From positions 1-34,929 of the IMG/VR virus record IMGVR_UViG_3300006802_000051: a stretch of 34,929 nt of DNA; one strand, written 5' to 3'. The position numbers and the translations under genes are program-made. Origin of the DNA: a virus. How positions within the stretch are numbered: position 1 is the first letter of the stretch; each line of letters begins with the position of its first letter. The notes beneath the pieces were generated by a model. It had not been told where the DNA came from. It did no database searches and saw only the letters and a program-made list of their open reading frames with translations. Shown here piece by piece: positions 17,537-24,038 of the stretch.

Positions 17537-17889
17537 TCTCCTTTTGGTGCTTGTGGTAAAGACATGTAGTGACTAGGGGCGCTTATTTCACAAAGACCTC
17601 CTCCGTCATCAATAAACCAATTATTACCTCTACTCTTCCAAGAGACATAGTACTCTCCAGTTCCATCATAATATACCAACCAAGAAGTATGCTCCTTTAG
17701 GCTACTATCTACTACTTGCCACTCTTGCTGCTTCTCCAACTCCCTCAACTCATCGCCTAACTTCTTTAACTCCCAACGCAACTCTCTAATTTCAATATCT
17801 TTAAGCTTTACTGTATCTTTTAGTTGTCGCTTTAACCTTTCTTTTTCAGATTTTAAGTCTTCAATAAATTCTCTTTGTGTTATTCCCAT
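17533..17889 (-). CDS. Coiled-coil protein with DUF551-like end (118 aa)
   Basis: Residues 1-55 are a strong coiled coil (EDLKSEKERLKRQLKDTVKL). The C-terminal half has tryptophans and ends with SHYMSLPQAP, the pattern of DUF551-type domains in which a final HW/HY-x-PLP closes the fold. A second gene with this ending is at 21180-21539. The role of these domains in phages is unknown. The start has AAGGGGG eight bases upstream. Confidence 0.5.
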   Translation of the reverse strand: MGITQREFIEDLKSEKERLKRQLKDTVKLKDIEIRELRWELKKLGDELRELEKQQEWQVVDSSLKEHTSWLVYYDGTGEYYVSWKSRGNNWFIDDGGGLCEISAPSHYMSLPQAPKGE

Positions 17890-17902
17890 TATTCCCCCTT
17901 AT

Positions 17903-18115
17903 TTAGTCACTATATTTTATTGCTAAAATCCCAAAACCTACACAAACACCCGCAAATGGGATAATGAACCTTTTGCAGCCATTCGCATAACTTTCATCAC
18001 TTGGAATATTACTTGATGGTTCATATAACCATGTAAAATCCATCATACACCAACTAAAAAATAAAATCATAAATACAACCCCACCTAAAATATATAAAAT
18101 ATCTACTTTATTCAT
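17903..18115 (-). CDS. Small protein with two membrane segments (70 aa)
   Basis: Two hydrophobic helices are visible, residues 5-23 (DILYILGGVVFMILFFSWCM) and residues 48-66 (RFIIPFAGVCVGFGILAIKY), with a polar loop between. A GAGGAGG ribosome site precedes the TAATG-coupled start. It is a likely inner-membrane protein. It could be holin-like or an exclusion protein, but nothing distinguishes these. Confidence 0.5.
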   Translation of the reverse strand: MNKVDILYILGGVVFMILFFSWCMMDFTWLYEPSSNIPSDESYANGCKRFIIPFAGVCVGFGILAIKYSD

Positions 18116-18525
18116 TATTCCACCTCCTCACTCTCGATATTGTCTAGGTGGATAATTTTGAACTCTGTAAAATTTTCTAAGCTTTTTGCCTCCTTTATTG
18201 CGTCTTCTTTTGTTATAAAAGGTATATTAGTAGTTAATCCGTGTTGTGTGGTATAGTTATCAGTAATTATTCCTCCATTAGGTGCGATAATTAACCACCC
18301 ACTAACAGTTTTAAGCTCTTTGTGTTCTTGTTGTAAATATAAACTTTTTATCCTTGGTCTATCTTGAGGTGTTCCATCTTCTTTATAAATATAAATCTCA
18401 TTAGAACCATTATGACCTTGTATATAACGATGACCTATATAACAATCATATTCACTCAATATTATTTTTACTATAAATCCCGCTTTATCAACATACTTCT
18501 TACCAACTTCCAATTTATCTATCAT
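18115..18525 (-). CDS. Soluble protein, paralogue of the 19120-19623 product (136 aa)
   Basis: The start MIDKLEVGKKY, the central KTVSGW and the ending IIHLDNIESEEVE match the protein encoded at 19120-19623 (MIDKLEVGKTY, KTVSGW, IKLDNIEIEEVE). The two therefore share one fold of about 130 residues that was duplicated within this operon. The protein is strand-rich and acidic. Function unknown. It is coupled at both ends to small membrane-protein genes. Confidence 0.55.
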   Translation of the reverse strand: MIDKLEVGKKYVDKAGFIVKIILSEYDCYIGHRYIQGHNGSNEIYIYKEDGTPQDRPRIKSLYLQQEHKELKTVSGWLIIAPNGGIITDNYTTQHGLTTNIPFITKEDAIKEAKSLENFTEFKIIHLDNIESEEVE

Positions 18526-18866
18526 TATTTACCCTCTTCTGATTCATCTATATAATCACTTAAAAGCTTATCAATTGCCTTTACTGTTTTTTCTGGCAAT
18601 TGTTCTACACCTTGAATATTTTGAATTGTTGTAAAACCTACAAGCATTAAAGCTGATTTCGTAGATGGAATTACTACACCCAAAAGACCTGCTATTAAAA
18701 CACTTATTAAGGCTTTTTTTATCCACAACTTACTTTCTTCTGTCCTTTCTATTATAGCTGTCATAATCAATATAGCTGAGAAAAATCCTACAAAAACAAT
18801 ATAACCAAGTATAAGTCCTTGAATAGCATCAAGCCTAGTGATTAAATATAATAAAAATACTGTCAT
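18525..18866 (-). CDS. Phage membrane protein of the PSTK type (113 aa)
   Basis: Hydrophobic helices at about residues 3-36 (two segments starting FLLYLITRLDAIQGL) and 50-68 (IKKALISVLIAGLLGVVIPS) are followed by STKSALMLV and a charged tail with LPEKTVKAIDKLLSDYI. This layout, including the (P)(S/T)TK motif, recurs in small membrane proteins of many unrelated phages. Their function is not established. GGAGGGGG lies seven bases before ATG. Confidence 0.5.
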   Translation of the reverse strand: MTVFLLYLITRLDAIQGLILGYIVFVGFFSAILIMTAIIERTEESKLWIKKALISVLIAGLLGVVIPSTKSALMLVGFTTIQNIQGVEQLPEKTVKAIDKLLSDYIDESEEGK

Positions 18867-18889
18867 TTTTTACCCCCTCCTTTTATATG

Positions 18890-19120
18890 CTAATCTTTTA
18901 GTTCTCGTGCTGTTTTTGCAACTTTATTTCTCCATATTTTATTCTCTATCTTTTGTGATAAACTTTCAAAGCCCAACACATACAAAAATATGGTATACCA
19001 AGGCGATTGCTTTTTCACACTTGCCACATATTCTCTACCCATACCATAAACCTCTATAGAACGATAAACACCTTGTAAAGTATAAGAAGTTCCTATACGC
19101 ATTTTTATATTACCTATCAT
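18890..19120 (-). CDS. Small basic protein of unknown function (76 aa)
   Basis: I chose ATG 19120, which shares one base with the preceding TGA and lies six bases after GGAGGT. GTG 19123 would add one residue. The sequence MIGNIKMRIGTSYTLQGVYR is followed by a short hydrophobic stretch (WYTIFLYVLGF) and a basic C-terminus (ENKIWRNKVAKTARELKD). No family is recognised. Confidence 0.45.
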   Translation of the reverse strand: MIGNIKMRIGTSYTLQGVYRSIEVYGMGREYVASVKKQSPWYTIFLYVLGFESLSQKIENKIWRNKVAKTARELKD

Positions 19121-19623
19121 CACTCCACCTCCTCAATCTCGATATTGTCTAGTTTAATAAAGCCAACACAATGGTCTATTTTATTAAAGTCAGATATTGC
19201 ATATTCTTTATTTGGATATAAACACCCTAAACTCCATTTATTGCTATAGGGAGGGGCAAACACATTAACCCAACCACTAACAGTTTTAGGCTCTTTGTAT
19301 TCCCGCATAATATCATAGTCTGAGTTTCGGTTCTTATCTAAAAACGAACCCTGACAACTATACTTATAATAATTAACACCATCTTCATGGCGACCTACAA
19401 AACAATCATTTACTTTATCGTAAGCGACTATATAGCATATAGTATAATCATCTCTACATTCATACGTCTTACCAACTTCCAATTTATCTATCATTCTTTT
19501 ATCCTTTTTCAATTTATGTTTATCTTTTAGTATTTGGAAAAGTTTTAAGGGTGTATAAGGCTTATCCCCGTAACCTTTATATCCAAGAGTTACTTCTGTA
19601 TAACGCCCGTCACTATCTATCAT
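19120..19623 (-). CDS. Soluble protein, extended paralogue of the 18115-18525 product (167 aa)
   Basis: ATG 19623 follows GAGGTGG and overlaps the upstream stop by four bases. The first 43 residues (MIDSDGRYTEVTLGYKGYGD, then a Lys-rich linker) are extra. From residue 44 (MIDKLEVGKTY) the chain parallels the 136-aa paralogue. An internal ATG at 19494 with AAAAGGAT upstream could produce a second, shorter product equal in length to the paralogue. Function unknown. Confidence 0.5.
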   Translation of the reverse strand: MIDSDGRYTEVTLGYKGYGDKPYTPLKLFQILKDKHKLKKDKRMIDKLEVGKTYECRDDYTICYIVAYDKVNDCFVGRHEDGVNYYKYSCQGSFLDKNRNSDYDIMREYKEPKTVSGWVNVFAPPYSNKWSLGCLYPNKEYAISDFNKIDHCVGFIKLDNIEIEEVE

Positions 19624-19988
19624 TTTACCACCTCTAATAATAAGTACCCTACTAAGAACATCGTAATAGGTATATAGACTATAAAAAATAACCACATCTT
19701 ATTTATTTGAGTCTTTATACTATTATGTATTTTTGTCAAAGGTTTATCTTGGATATAGCGTGTTTGGTCGACTATTTCCTGTTTAATATCTAGTAACTTC
19801 TCTAAATATATTTCTTTATCTGTTTTCACCCCTAATCTCCCCATTCTCATTTTAATTAATTCTTTGTATTCTAGTCTTTGTATGGTTGGCACACTTCCCC
19901 AACAATTGCTTTGTGCTTCTCTTTCAGCCCTACAAACACCACATTCACCTATGTAACCACCTATACCACATGTATGATTACCGAACAT
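19620..19988 (-). CDS. Cys-rich, membrane-anchored protein (122 aa)
   Basis: The N-terminus has cysteines at residues 7, 16, 19 and 29 (HTCGIGGYIGECGVC and NCWG), a possible metal site. A helical middle follows (EIYLEKLLDIKQEIVDQTRY), and a C-terminal membrane helix (WLFFIVYIPITMFLVGYLLL) ends the chain. A tail-anchored metal-binding protein is likely; the role is unknown. It overlaps the MazG-like gene by 11 bases. Confidence 0.5.
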   Translation of the reverse strand: MFGNHTCGIGGYIGECGVCRAEREAQSNCWGSVPTIQRLEYKELIKMRMGRLGVKTDKEIYLEKLLDIKQEIVDQTRYIQDKPLTKIHNSIKTQINKMWLFFIVYIPITMFLVGYLLLEVVK

Positions 19989-20619
19989 TTTTACCCTCTA
20001 TAATATCGTCAAATCTCGGCTCTTTCCAACCCTCTGGTTTAATGATTTTTCCGTTAACTTTATGGAATTTACCATCTTTATGACGTTTAGCAAGGTTAGC
20101 GTCTGCGATACAGTCTAGGATAGTCCAAACATAGGCAATTGATTCTTTTTGCGTATAACCTAAACTTATTAAACGTAAAACCATAATAGTAAATGAACAC
20201 TCAATTATAGAAAGTAAACAAATTGAATTATAACTAACCTCCTTACCCTTTACGCTATCAATACTATCTAAGCAACTTAAATCGTAATCAATAGCACTTA
20301 TTAATGTATTAGTTGTATGGTTTGTTTTAATTAAATATCTAACTAAATATTCTATATTACAATCCTTTATAATATTTTTAACTCCTAAAAAATGCACTGT
20401 ATTAACCGCAATAAAAATAACATCTCCTGCACCATCTAATATTTCGTGTGAATCGTTATCTTTAATACCCTCGATTAATTCCCTTATTTCCTCACCAAGC
20501 ATTTTATCGCCAAATCTAAACTTGAGATAATCTATTTTATCTTGTTCAGTTTCGATAACTCTATCCATCATTTCAGCTTCATCGTGAAACTGGTTAAATT
20601 TTTCTATTGTGTTAGTCAT
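19978..20619 (-). CDS. MazG-like nucleotide pyrophosphohydrolase (213 aa)
   Basis: The all-alpha NTP-pyrophosphatase signature is visible: GEEIRELIEG (residues 42-51) and EILDGAGDVIFIAVNT (59-74), an ExxD-type metal site. There is also a typical phage ending, ANLAKRHKDGKFHKVNGKII followed by PEGW. These enzymes hydrolyse NTPs or dNTPs to the monophosphate and pyrophosphate. In phages they are thought to adjust nucleotide or alarmone pools during infection. About 70 residues lie between the catalytic helices and the C-terminal motif, longer than the minimal MazG fold. The start overlaps the upstream gene by 8 bases. Confidence 0.7.
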   Translation of the reverse strand: MTNTIEKFNQFHDEAEMMDRVIETEQDKIDYLKFRFGDKMLGEEIRELIEGIKDNDSHEILDGAGDVIFIAVNTVHFLGVKNIIKDCNIEYLVRYLIKTNHTTNTLISAIDYDLSCLDSIDSVKGKEVSYNSICLLSIIECSFTIMVLRLISLGYTQKESIAYVWTILDCIADANLAKRHKDGKFHKVNGKIIKPEGWKEPRFDDIIEGKNVR

Positions 20620-20836
20620 TTCTCAACCCCCATAACTTTTTGTCATGTGTGTTACGTTCCCATTCTTCGATTAACTCTTGTTCGTCAATTTCTTTTGATT
20701 CTTTAAGAATTAAATCAACCGACTTTCTCAATGTACCCCTTGATTGTTCGTTTAAATCTTCAAATAGTGTGTTATTAGGGAATTCAGTTAGCATATTATC
20801 CCAAAATATTTTTGATAGTTTATCTAGTTTATTCAT
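20612..20836 (-). CDS. Small acidic helical protein (74 aa)
   Basis: The protein begins MNKLDKLSKIFWDNMLTEFP and has mixed charge. It overlaps both neighbours by 8 bases, so it is translated with the XRE regulator before it and the MazG-like enzyme after it. No motif is recognised. Confidence 0.5.
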   Translation of the reverse strand: MNKLDKLSKIFWDNMLTEFPNNTLFEDLNEQSRGTLRKSVDLILKESKEIDEQELIEEWERNTHDKKLWGLRND

Positions 20837-21176
20837 CTCCTAAACTCCTTACTAATTCTGCTATAATCTCTTGTTTTTTTCTATCTAACTTCTGCAAGCC
20901 TCGTGTTACTTCTAGTGTCAATCTATCGTGCTGCCTTTCTACTACATCACTAACATCTAGTAACTCATTGAAGTCATCAATACCTAGTGCTGTGCATATA
21001 TGAAAAAACCTCCCAACACTAATACGATTTATACCTTTTTCATATTTCTGTAATTGTTGGTGTGTTACACCTATCATATCCCCTAATTTTTGACGACTTA
21101 ATCCTAATGCTATACGTCGCTCTTGTATAGCAACTCCTACTGCTTTATCTATGATGGTTAATTCTTTATTAGTCAT
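20829..21176 (-). CDS. XRE-family regulator of alphaproteobacterial type (115 aa)
   Basis: Residues 12-68 form a clear HTH_XRE domain: VAIQERRIALGLSRQKLGDM, then GVTHQQLQKYEKGINRISVG. The recognition-helix text QQLQKYEKGxNRI is characteristic of a large group of regulators in Alphaproteobacteria and their phages, which supports the host assignment. The C-terminal 40 residues are helical and probably dimerise. GGAG lies eight bases before ATG. It likely acts as a repressor within the middle operon; the target is not known. Confidence 0.8.
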   Translation of the reverse strand: MTNKELTIIDKAVGVAIQERRIALGLSRQKLGDMIGVTHQQLQKYEKGINRISVGRFFHICTALGIDDFNELLDVSDVVERQHDRLTLEVTRGLQKLDRKKQEIIAELVRSLGDE

Positions 21177-21179
21177 TAC

Positions 21180-21539
21180 TTATTCTCCTATTAATGGTTG
21201 CCAGTGAGTAGGTGAAAGCACAGCACCATCTTCTGATACCCAAGCTTCACCGCTTATTTGTCCTTGCCCCCAATATCCAATATAATACCAAACATCATCG
21301 CCTTTACGCTCGATTAATACTTTTTTAGAATCATCTTTAATAGCTGTTTCAATAGGTTGTTCAAGCAAATTCTCCAACTCCTCAATGCGGGCTTGTTGTA
21401 TTTCTAATAATGTAATTGCATCATCTATAGCAACCCCTAGCACTCTAGGCTCTGGCTGCTTAATATCTTCTTCGCCTCTACGCCATTTATTATAGCTAAA
21501 TAATATTTTTTTAACTTCTTTTAGTATATCTTCTGTCAT
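21180..21539 (-). CDS. DUF551-like protein (119 aa)
   Basis: ATG 21539 is chosen because AGGAG lies seven bases upstream; longer in-frame starts have no ribosome site. The N-terminal half is helical (LLEIQQARIEELENLLEQ). The C-terminal half has the DUF551-like pattern VLIE, then WYYIGYWGQGQ and finally SPTHWQPL. It shares this ending style with the 118-aa protein at 17533. Function unknown. A promoter-like TTGATA and A-rich -10 lie upstream, but the match is poor. Confidence 0.5.
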   Translation of the reverse strand: MTEDILKEVKKILFSYNKWRRGEEDIKQPEPRVLGVAIDDAITLLEIQQARIEELENLLEQPIETAIKDDSKKVLIERKGDDVWYYIGYWGQGQISGEAWVSEDGAVLSPTHWQPLIGE

Positions 21540-21687
21540 TCTCATTCTCCTATTAATTAATTGCGGTGCGTGTGTTGGATTCTCATTTTTATGAATACAT
21601 ATAACCTTATCAACACGAATCACTAGCACACACGCTACCTACACACTGCCGCATCAGTACGTATAAGGCGGTTAATAAGGTGTTTGG

Positions 21688-22173
21688 TTACTGAGTTACG
21701 AACATTACATAAAGTGTTGCTGCAAGACCAATTATGCACAATATAGAAGTTAGTAAGTGTTCGTGTGTCACAATATTCTTGAATTTAATTGGTAGGTCTT
21801 TGAATATAGGGTTATCATCTTCTGCGTTATTGTCGTTGTCATTAGTAAGTTTTAAATGACGTTCAACTCTTAATAGTCTTAATTCATGATTAAAAGTATC
21901 TTCACTCAGTGCGTTGTTTATTTGTTTCTGCTTATCTTGAAACTCTTGCAACTCCCTAAACTCTTCATCGGTGAAAGTTGTGTTGTTGTCTTGTGTTTGC
22001 TCTTTAAAGCCTATTAACTTATAGCTTGTTAAGATACATGGTCTAATTTTTGAATGTCCATTCTCCATGCGTCCGATATAAGAATGCGAACAACCTAATC
22101 TAGCAGCTAATGCACGCTGTGAAAGTTTACGCTCTAATCTGAAGTTTTTTAGTTGTTGGTTTAAAGTTTCCAT
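21688..22173 (-). CDS. XRE regulator with C-terminal membrane anchor (161 aa)
   Basis: Residues 5-60 are an HTH_XRE domain (LKNFRLERKLSQRALAARLG, CSHSYIGRMENGH). A charged, helical, Asn/Asp-rich linker follows. The last 22 residues (LLTSILCIIGLAATLYVMFV) are a single hydrophobic helix at the very C-terminus. A tail-anchored DNA-binding protein would hold its operator near the membrane. The gene has its own promoter whose -35 box is centred in a 14-bp dyad. Its leader carries the UCGGCAAC-N7-AGGAAAU module complementary to the small RNA at 24188-24260. It heads the middle operon and may be a main switch protein. Confidence 0.75.
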   Translation of the reverse strand: METLNQQLKNFRLERKLSQRALAARLGCSHSYIGRMENGHSKIRPCILTSYKLIGFKEQTQDNNTTFTDEEFRELQEFQDKQKQINNALSEDTFNHELRLLRVERHLKLTNDNDNNAEDDNPIFKDLPIKFKNIVTHEHLLTSILCIIGLAATLYVMFVTQ

Positions 22174-22178
22174 TTTTA

Positions 22179-22200
22179 ATTTCCTTGTTTATGTTGCCGA
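22179..22200 (-). promoter_or_regulatory. mRNA leader module a (UCGGCAAC-N7-AGGAAAU)
   Basis: UCGGCAAC at 22200-22193 and AGGAAAU at 22185-22179 are separated by exactly seven bases, AUAAACA. UCGGCAAC begins within one or two bases of the predicted transcript start, and AGGAAAU is the ribosome site of the membrane-anchored regulator. Copies b (26264-26285) and c (26671-26692) have the same spacing. Confidence 0.65.
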
Positions 22201-22207
22201 TAACTTC

Positions 22208-22240
22208 AATCTAACATAGTAAATACAGGGTGTCAACCCT
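22208..22240 (-). promoter_or_regulatory. Promoter with operator dyad for the membrane-anchored regulator
   Basis: Leftward consensus TTGACA (22231-22236) is followed by 17 bases and TAGATT (22208-22213). The -35 box lies inside a 14-bp dyad, AGGGTTGACACCCT (22227-22240), with 5-bp arms. This is the size of a typical XRE operator, so repressor binding there would block RNA polymerase. Farther upstream (22250-22320) are A/T-rich repeats of TTTAAAA with no clear role. Confidence 0.6.
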
Positions 22241-22387
22241 TAATTGTAATTATTTTTGATTTAGGGTAAAAAATTTTTCTACTAAATTAAAACGATTTTA
22301 AAGCCATTTTAAACGCCATATTCTAGCTAGATAATAAGATGTACCGCAACACCCTAATATCGAGCCGTAACCACCTTAAAAATTAAT

Positions 22388-23083
22388 TTAATCGGGTTTT
22401 TTATTCATTGCCTCACTTATATGTTTAATTGTTTCTCCGTCGCCTTGTTCATAACTCTTACCTTTATGCTCAAGTTGCCAGTTGTAACGAATGATTTTTA
22501 ATTGTTCAGCAGTGAAGTTGATATGTGGCTTGGTTAATTGGTTGCTTATTACGAAACCTGCAACTAAATTTAAATACTCGTCAATCTCCACAAAATCCGC
22601 ATTAAATCTGATTGGCAATAAGTAAGCTGAGTAACCATAACTTACCTTTCCATCGATTAAATATAGCTGCATTTCTGCTAATTGTTGCATTGAATCTTTT
22701 AATCTAAACTCCCAACCCTCACGAATTGCTTGTTGGTGTACCACATCATAACGATGTAAAGCCTCAATAATAGCTTGTTTAATTATCGCATCTTGTTCAT
22801 TACGTGCTTTCTGCCATTTATCAACATAACCGTCTTGTGGTTTAGTGTTTGAATTGGGGTTAATGTGGTAATAGGCTTTGATGATATCTTTTGGTTTTGG
22901 GTATCTATCGCATTCAACCATCATATAATCAACTACTTCTTCCCAATTGTTGTTTGGCAAGAATCTTAAAGCTTTGTGATATGCTTCAACTTTCTCAAAA
23001 GGTGATTTTCTACTATTGTGATTAAAAACAGCGTCTAATGGTCTGCAGATGTTATTATTTAAATTTTCGATTGTTAATTTCAT
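22388..23083 (-). CDS. Putative helicase loader (231 aa)
   Basis: The gene overlaps the O-like initiator gene by four bases (ATGA), the usual place of a helicase loader. The N-terminal helical text AYHKALRFLPNNNWEEVVDY followed by CDRYPKPKDIIKAY resembles the loader and inhibitor domain of phage G40P-type proteins. No Walker motif is visible, so it is not a DnaC-type ATPase. It would bring the host replicative helicase to the origin. The assignment rests on context and a weak family pattern. Confidence 0.5.
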   Translation of the reverse strand: MKLTIENLNNNICRPLDAVFNHNSRKSPFEKVEAYHKALRFLPNNNWEEVVDYMMVECDRYPKPKDIIKAYYHINPNSNTKPQDGYVDKWQKARNEQDAIIKQAIIEALHRYDVVHQQAIREGWEFRLKDSMQQLAEMQLYLIDGKVSYGYSAYLLPIRFNADFVEIDEYLNLVAGFVISNQLTKPHINFTAEQLKIIRYNWQLEHKGKSYEQGDGETIKHISEAMNKKPD

Positions 23084-23865
23084 TTATCATCTCCATATTT
23101 TTCTTTGTATTGTTTAATAATGTTGTTGTAGTAGTCATCTTGGTTATTTTCTCCTGTATAACTTTCTAAGGTGTTACTCCAACAAGAACGTTCTAGCCAT
23201 CTATCGGGGGTCATGATGTATTTGTACTCAGTTTCTGTTTCTCTCATTGCATCAGCATAAGCTTGTACTCCCTCCAGTAATTGATTGATTGTTGCTTGCT
23301 TGGTATTTAACACGTGATTGAATAGATTTTTAGTGTGAGGTTCATTTTGTTTCTTAGGATATATATCCCAAAAAATTTTAAAATCACTTTCGCTTATAAT
23401 ATTATTACTAGAATTTATTCTAGTGATAATATTATTATTAACATTATTCTCATTATTTACATTATTGTTTAGGTCTTTCTGTCGTCTTTCTGTCGTCTTT
23501 CTGTCGTCTTTCTGTTGTATCACCTCTTGGTATTTTTCATAATTAACTATAGCTATCTTATTGATTGCAGGTGTTTTTATGATTTTAATCTGTTGTTCTT
23601 TTTCGAGGTATTTTAAAAAATTTCTTAGCTTACTTCTCGACCACTTCCAACGCTCGCAAAGTGTCGATTCTGCACGTGCAATTTCAGCAAATTCTACCCT
23701 TACTTCATTACCTCGAATAAAGAATAATTCAGGTGTTTTTTTATGTCTTGCAAGTAATAATAAATCAACCCATGCAAGAGTTTTATTGAATGGCTCGGAA
23801 AAGAATAAAGGGTTTTCCCATATTGTGCGGTGGATACTAATCCAGCCTTGTATCTTTTGTGACAT
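23080..23865 (-). CDS. O-like replication initiator (261 aa)
   Basis: The first 110 residues match phage replisome organisers: GWISIHRTIWENPLFF, WVDLLLLARHKK, and a winged helix (CERWKWSRSKLRNFLKYLEK). The linker is Asn-rich and low in complexity. The C-terminal part (FKIFWDIYPKKQNEPHTKNL, YKYIMTPDRWLERSCW) is the domain that usually contacts the loader or helicase. The linker is encoded by four 11-bp direct repeats next to an A/T-rich stretch, as in lambda O where the origin lies inside the gene. GGAG lies seven bases before ATG 23865. It is the first gene of the replication operon. Confidence 0.8.
   Translation of the reverse strand: MSQKIQGWISIHRTIWENPLFFSEPFNKTLAWVDLLLLARHKKTPELFFIRGNEVRVEFAEIARAESTLCERWKWSRSKLRNFLKYLEKEQQIKIIKTPAINKIAIVNYEKYQEVIQQKDDRKTTERRQKDLNNNVNNENNVNNNIITRINSSNNIISESDFKIFWDIYPKKQNEPHTKNLFNHVLNTKQATINQLLEGVQAYADAMRETETEYKYIMTPDRWLERSCWSNTLESYTGENNQDDYYNNIIKQYKEKYGDDK
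23395..23516. other. Candidate replication origin: A/T-rich stretch, dyad and four iterons inside the initiator gene
   Basis: Four head-to-tail copies of GTCTTTCTGTC fill 23473-23516; the last copy has one change. Their 11-bp period places the copies on nearly the same DNA face. Next to them lies about 75 bp of almost pure A+T (23395-23472) that contains the dyad ACTAGAATTTATTCTAGT (23407-23424). This is the layout of lambdoid origins: initiator iterons beside an unwinding element within the initiator gene. Use as an origin is inferred. Confidence 0.55.
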
Positions 23866-23871
23866 TATGTA

Positions 23872-23950
23872 ACTCCAGTTTAATTACTCCAGTTTTAAAA
23901 TCGGCGGGGTAACTGGATTACCCCCTTGTCACTGGTTAGCTACTCCCAGT
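23872..23950. repeat. Repeated ACTCCAGT-type motifs in the replication leader
   Basis: ACTCCAGT occurs at 23872-23879 and 23886-23893, 14 bp apart. Related or inverted forms are ACTGGA (23912-23917), ACTGGT (23931-23936) and ACTCCCAGT (23942-23950). They lie between the replication promoter and the initiator start codon, so they are transcribed. They may be operator sites or leader RNA structures. Confidence 0.4.
23906..23924 (-). promoter_or_regulatory. Leader hairpin before the replication initiator
   Basis: In the leftward mRNA GGGGUAA pairs with UUACCCC around a five-base loop, followed nine bases later by a short U/A run. It could act as an attenuator or mRNA-stability element. The U run is too short and distant for a confident terminator. 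Confidence 0.4.
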
Positions 23951-23966
23951 CAAGCCATAATATAAT

Positions 23967-23995
23967 ATTATACCATTGCAACTATTGGTTATCAA
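23967..23995 (-). promoter_or_regulatory. Promoter of the replication operon
   Basis: Leftward TTGATA, 17 bases and a perfect TATAAT. Transcription would begin near 23960 and produce a leader of about 95 bases before the initiator ATG. Its -35 box lies between the two arms of the dyad at 23979-24006. Confidence 0.65.
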
Positions 23996-24006
23996 TTAAA
24001 TAGTTG
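23979..24006. promoter_or_regulatory. Inverted repeat spanning two divergent promoters
   Basis: CAACTATT (23979-23986) and AATAGTTG (23999-24006) are perfect 8-bp arms with a 12-bp spacer, so their centres are 20 bp apart, about two helical turns. One arm lies in the spacer of the leftward replication promoter and the other covers the start of the rightward sRNA -35 box. A dimeric regulator bound here could control both. Confidence 0.45.
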
Positions 24007-24032
24007 AACGTTAAAATGTATTGCTGTATATT
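24004..24032 (+). promoter_or_regulatory. Promoter of small RNA 1
   Basis: TTGAAC (24004-24009), 17 bases, TATATT (24027-24032); the predicted start is A24039. It is rightward in a region where all protein genes are leftward. It ends at a strong terminator 110 bases later, which supports a short RNA gene. Confidence 0.6.
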
Positions 24033-24038
24033 ATATTA

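Noticed and set aside
23473-23516. Four 11-bp repeats as a CRISPR-like array
   Set aside because: The units are tandem without spacers and lie inside a gene; an iteron set fits better. No CRISPR array is visible in the window.
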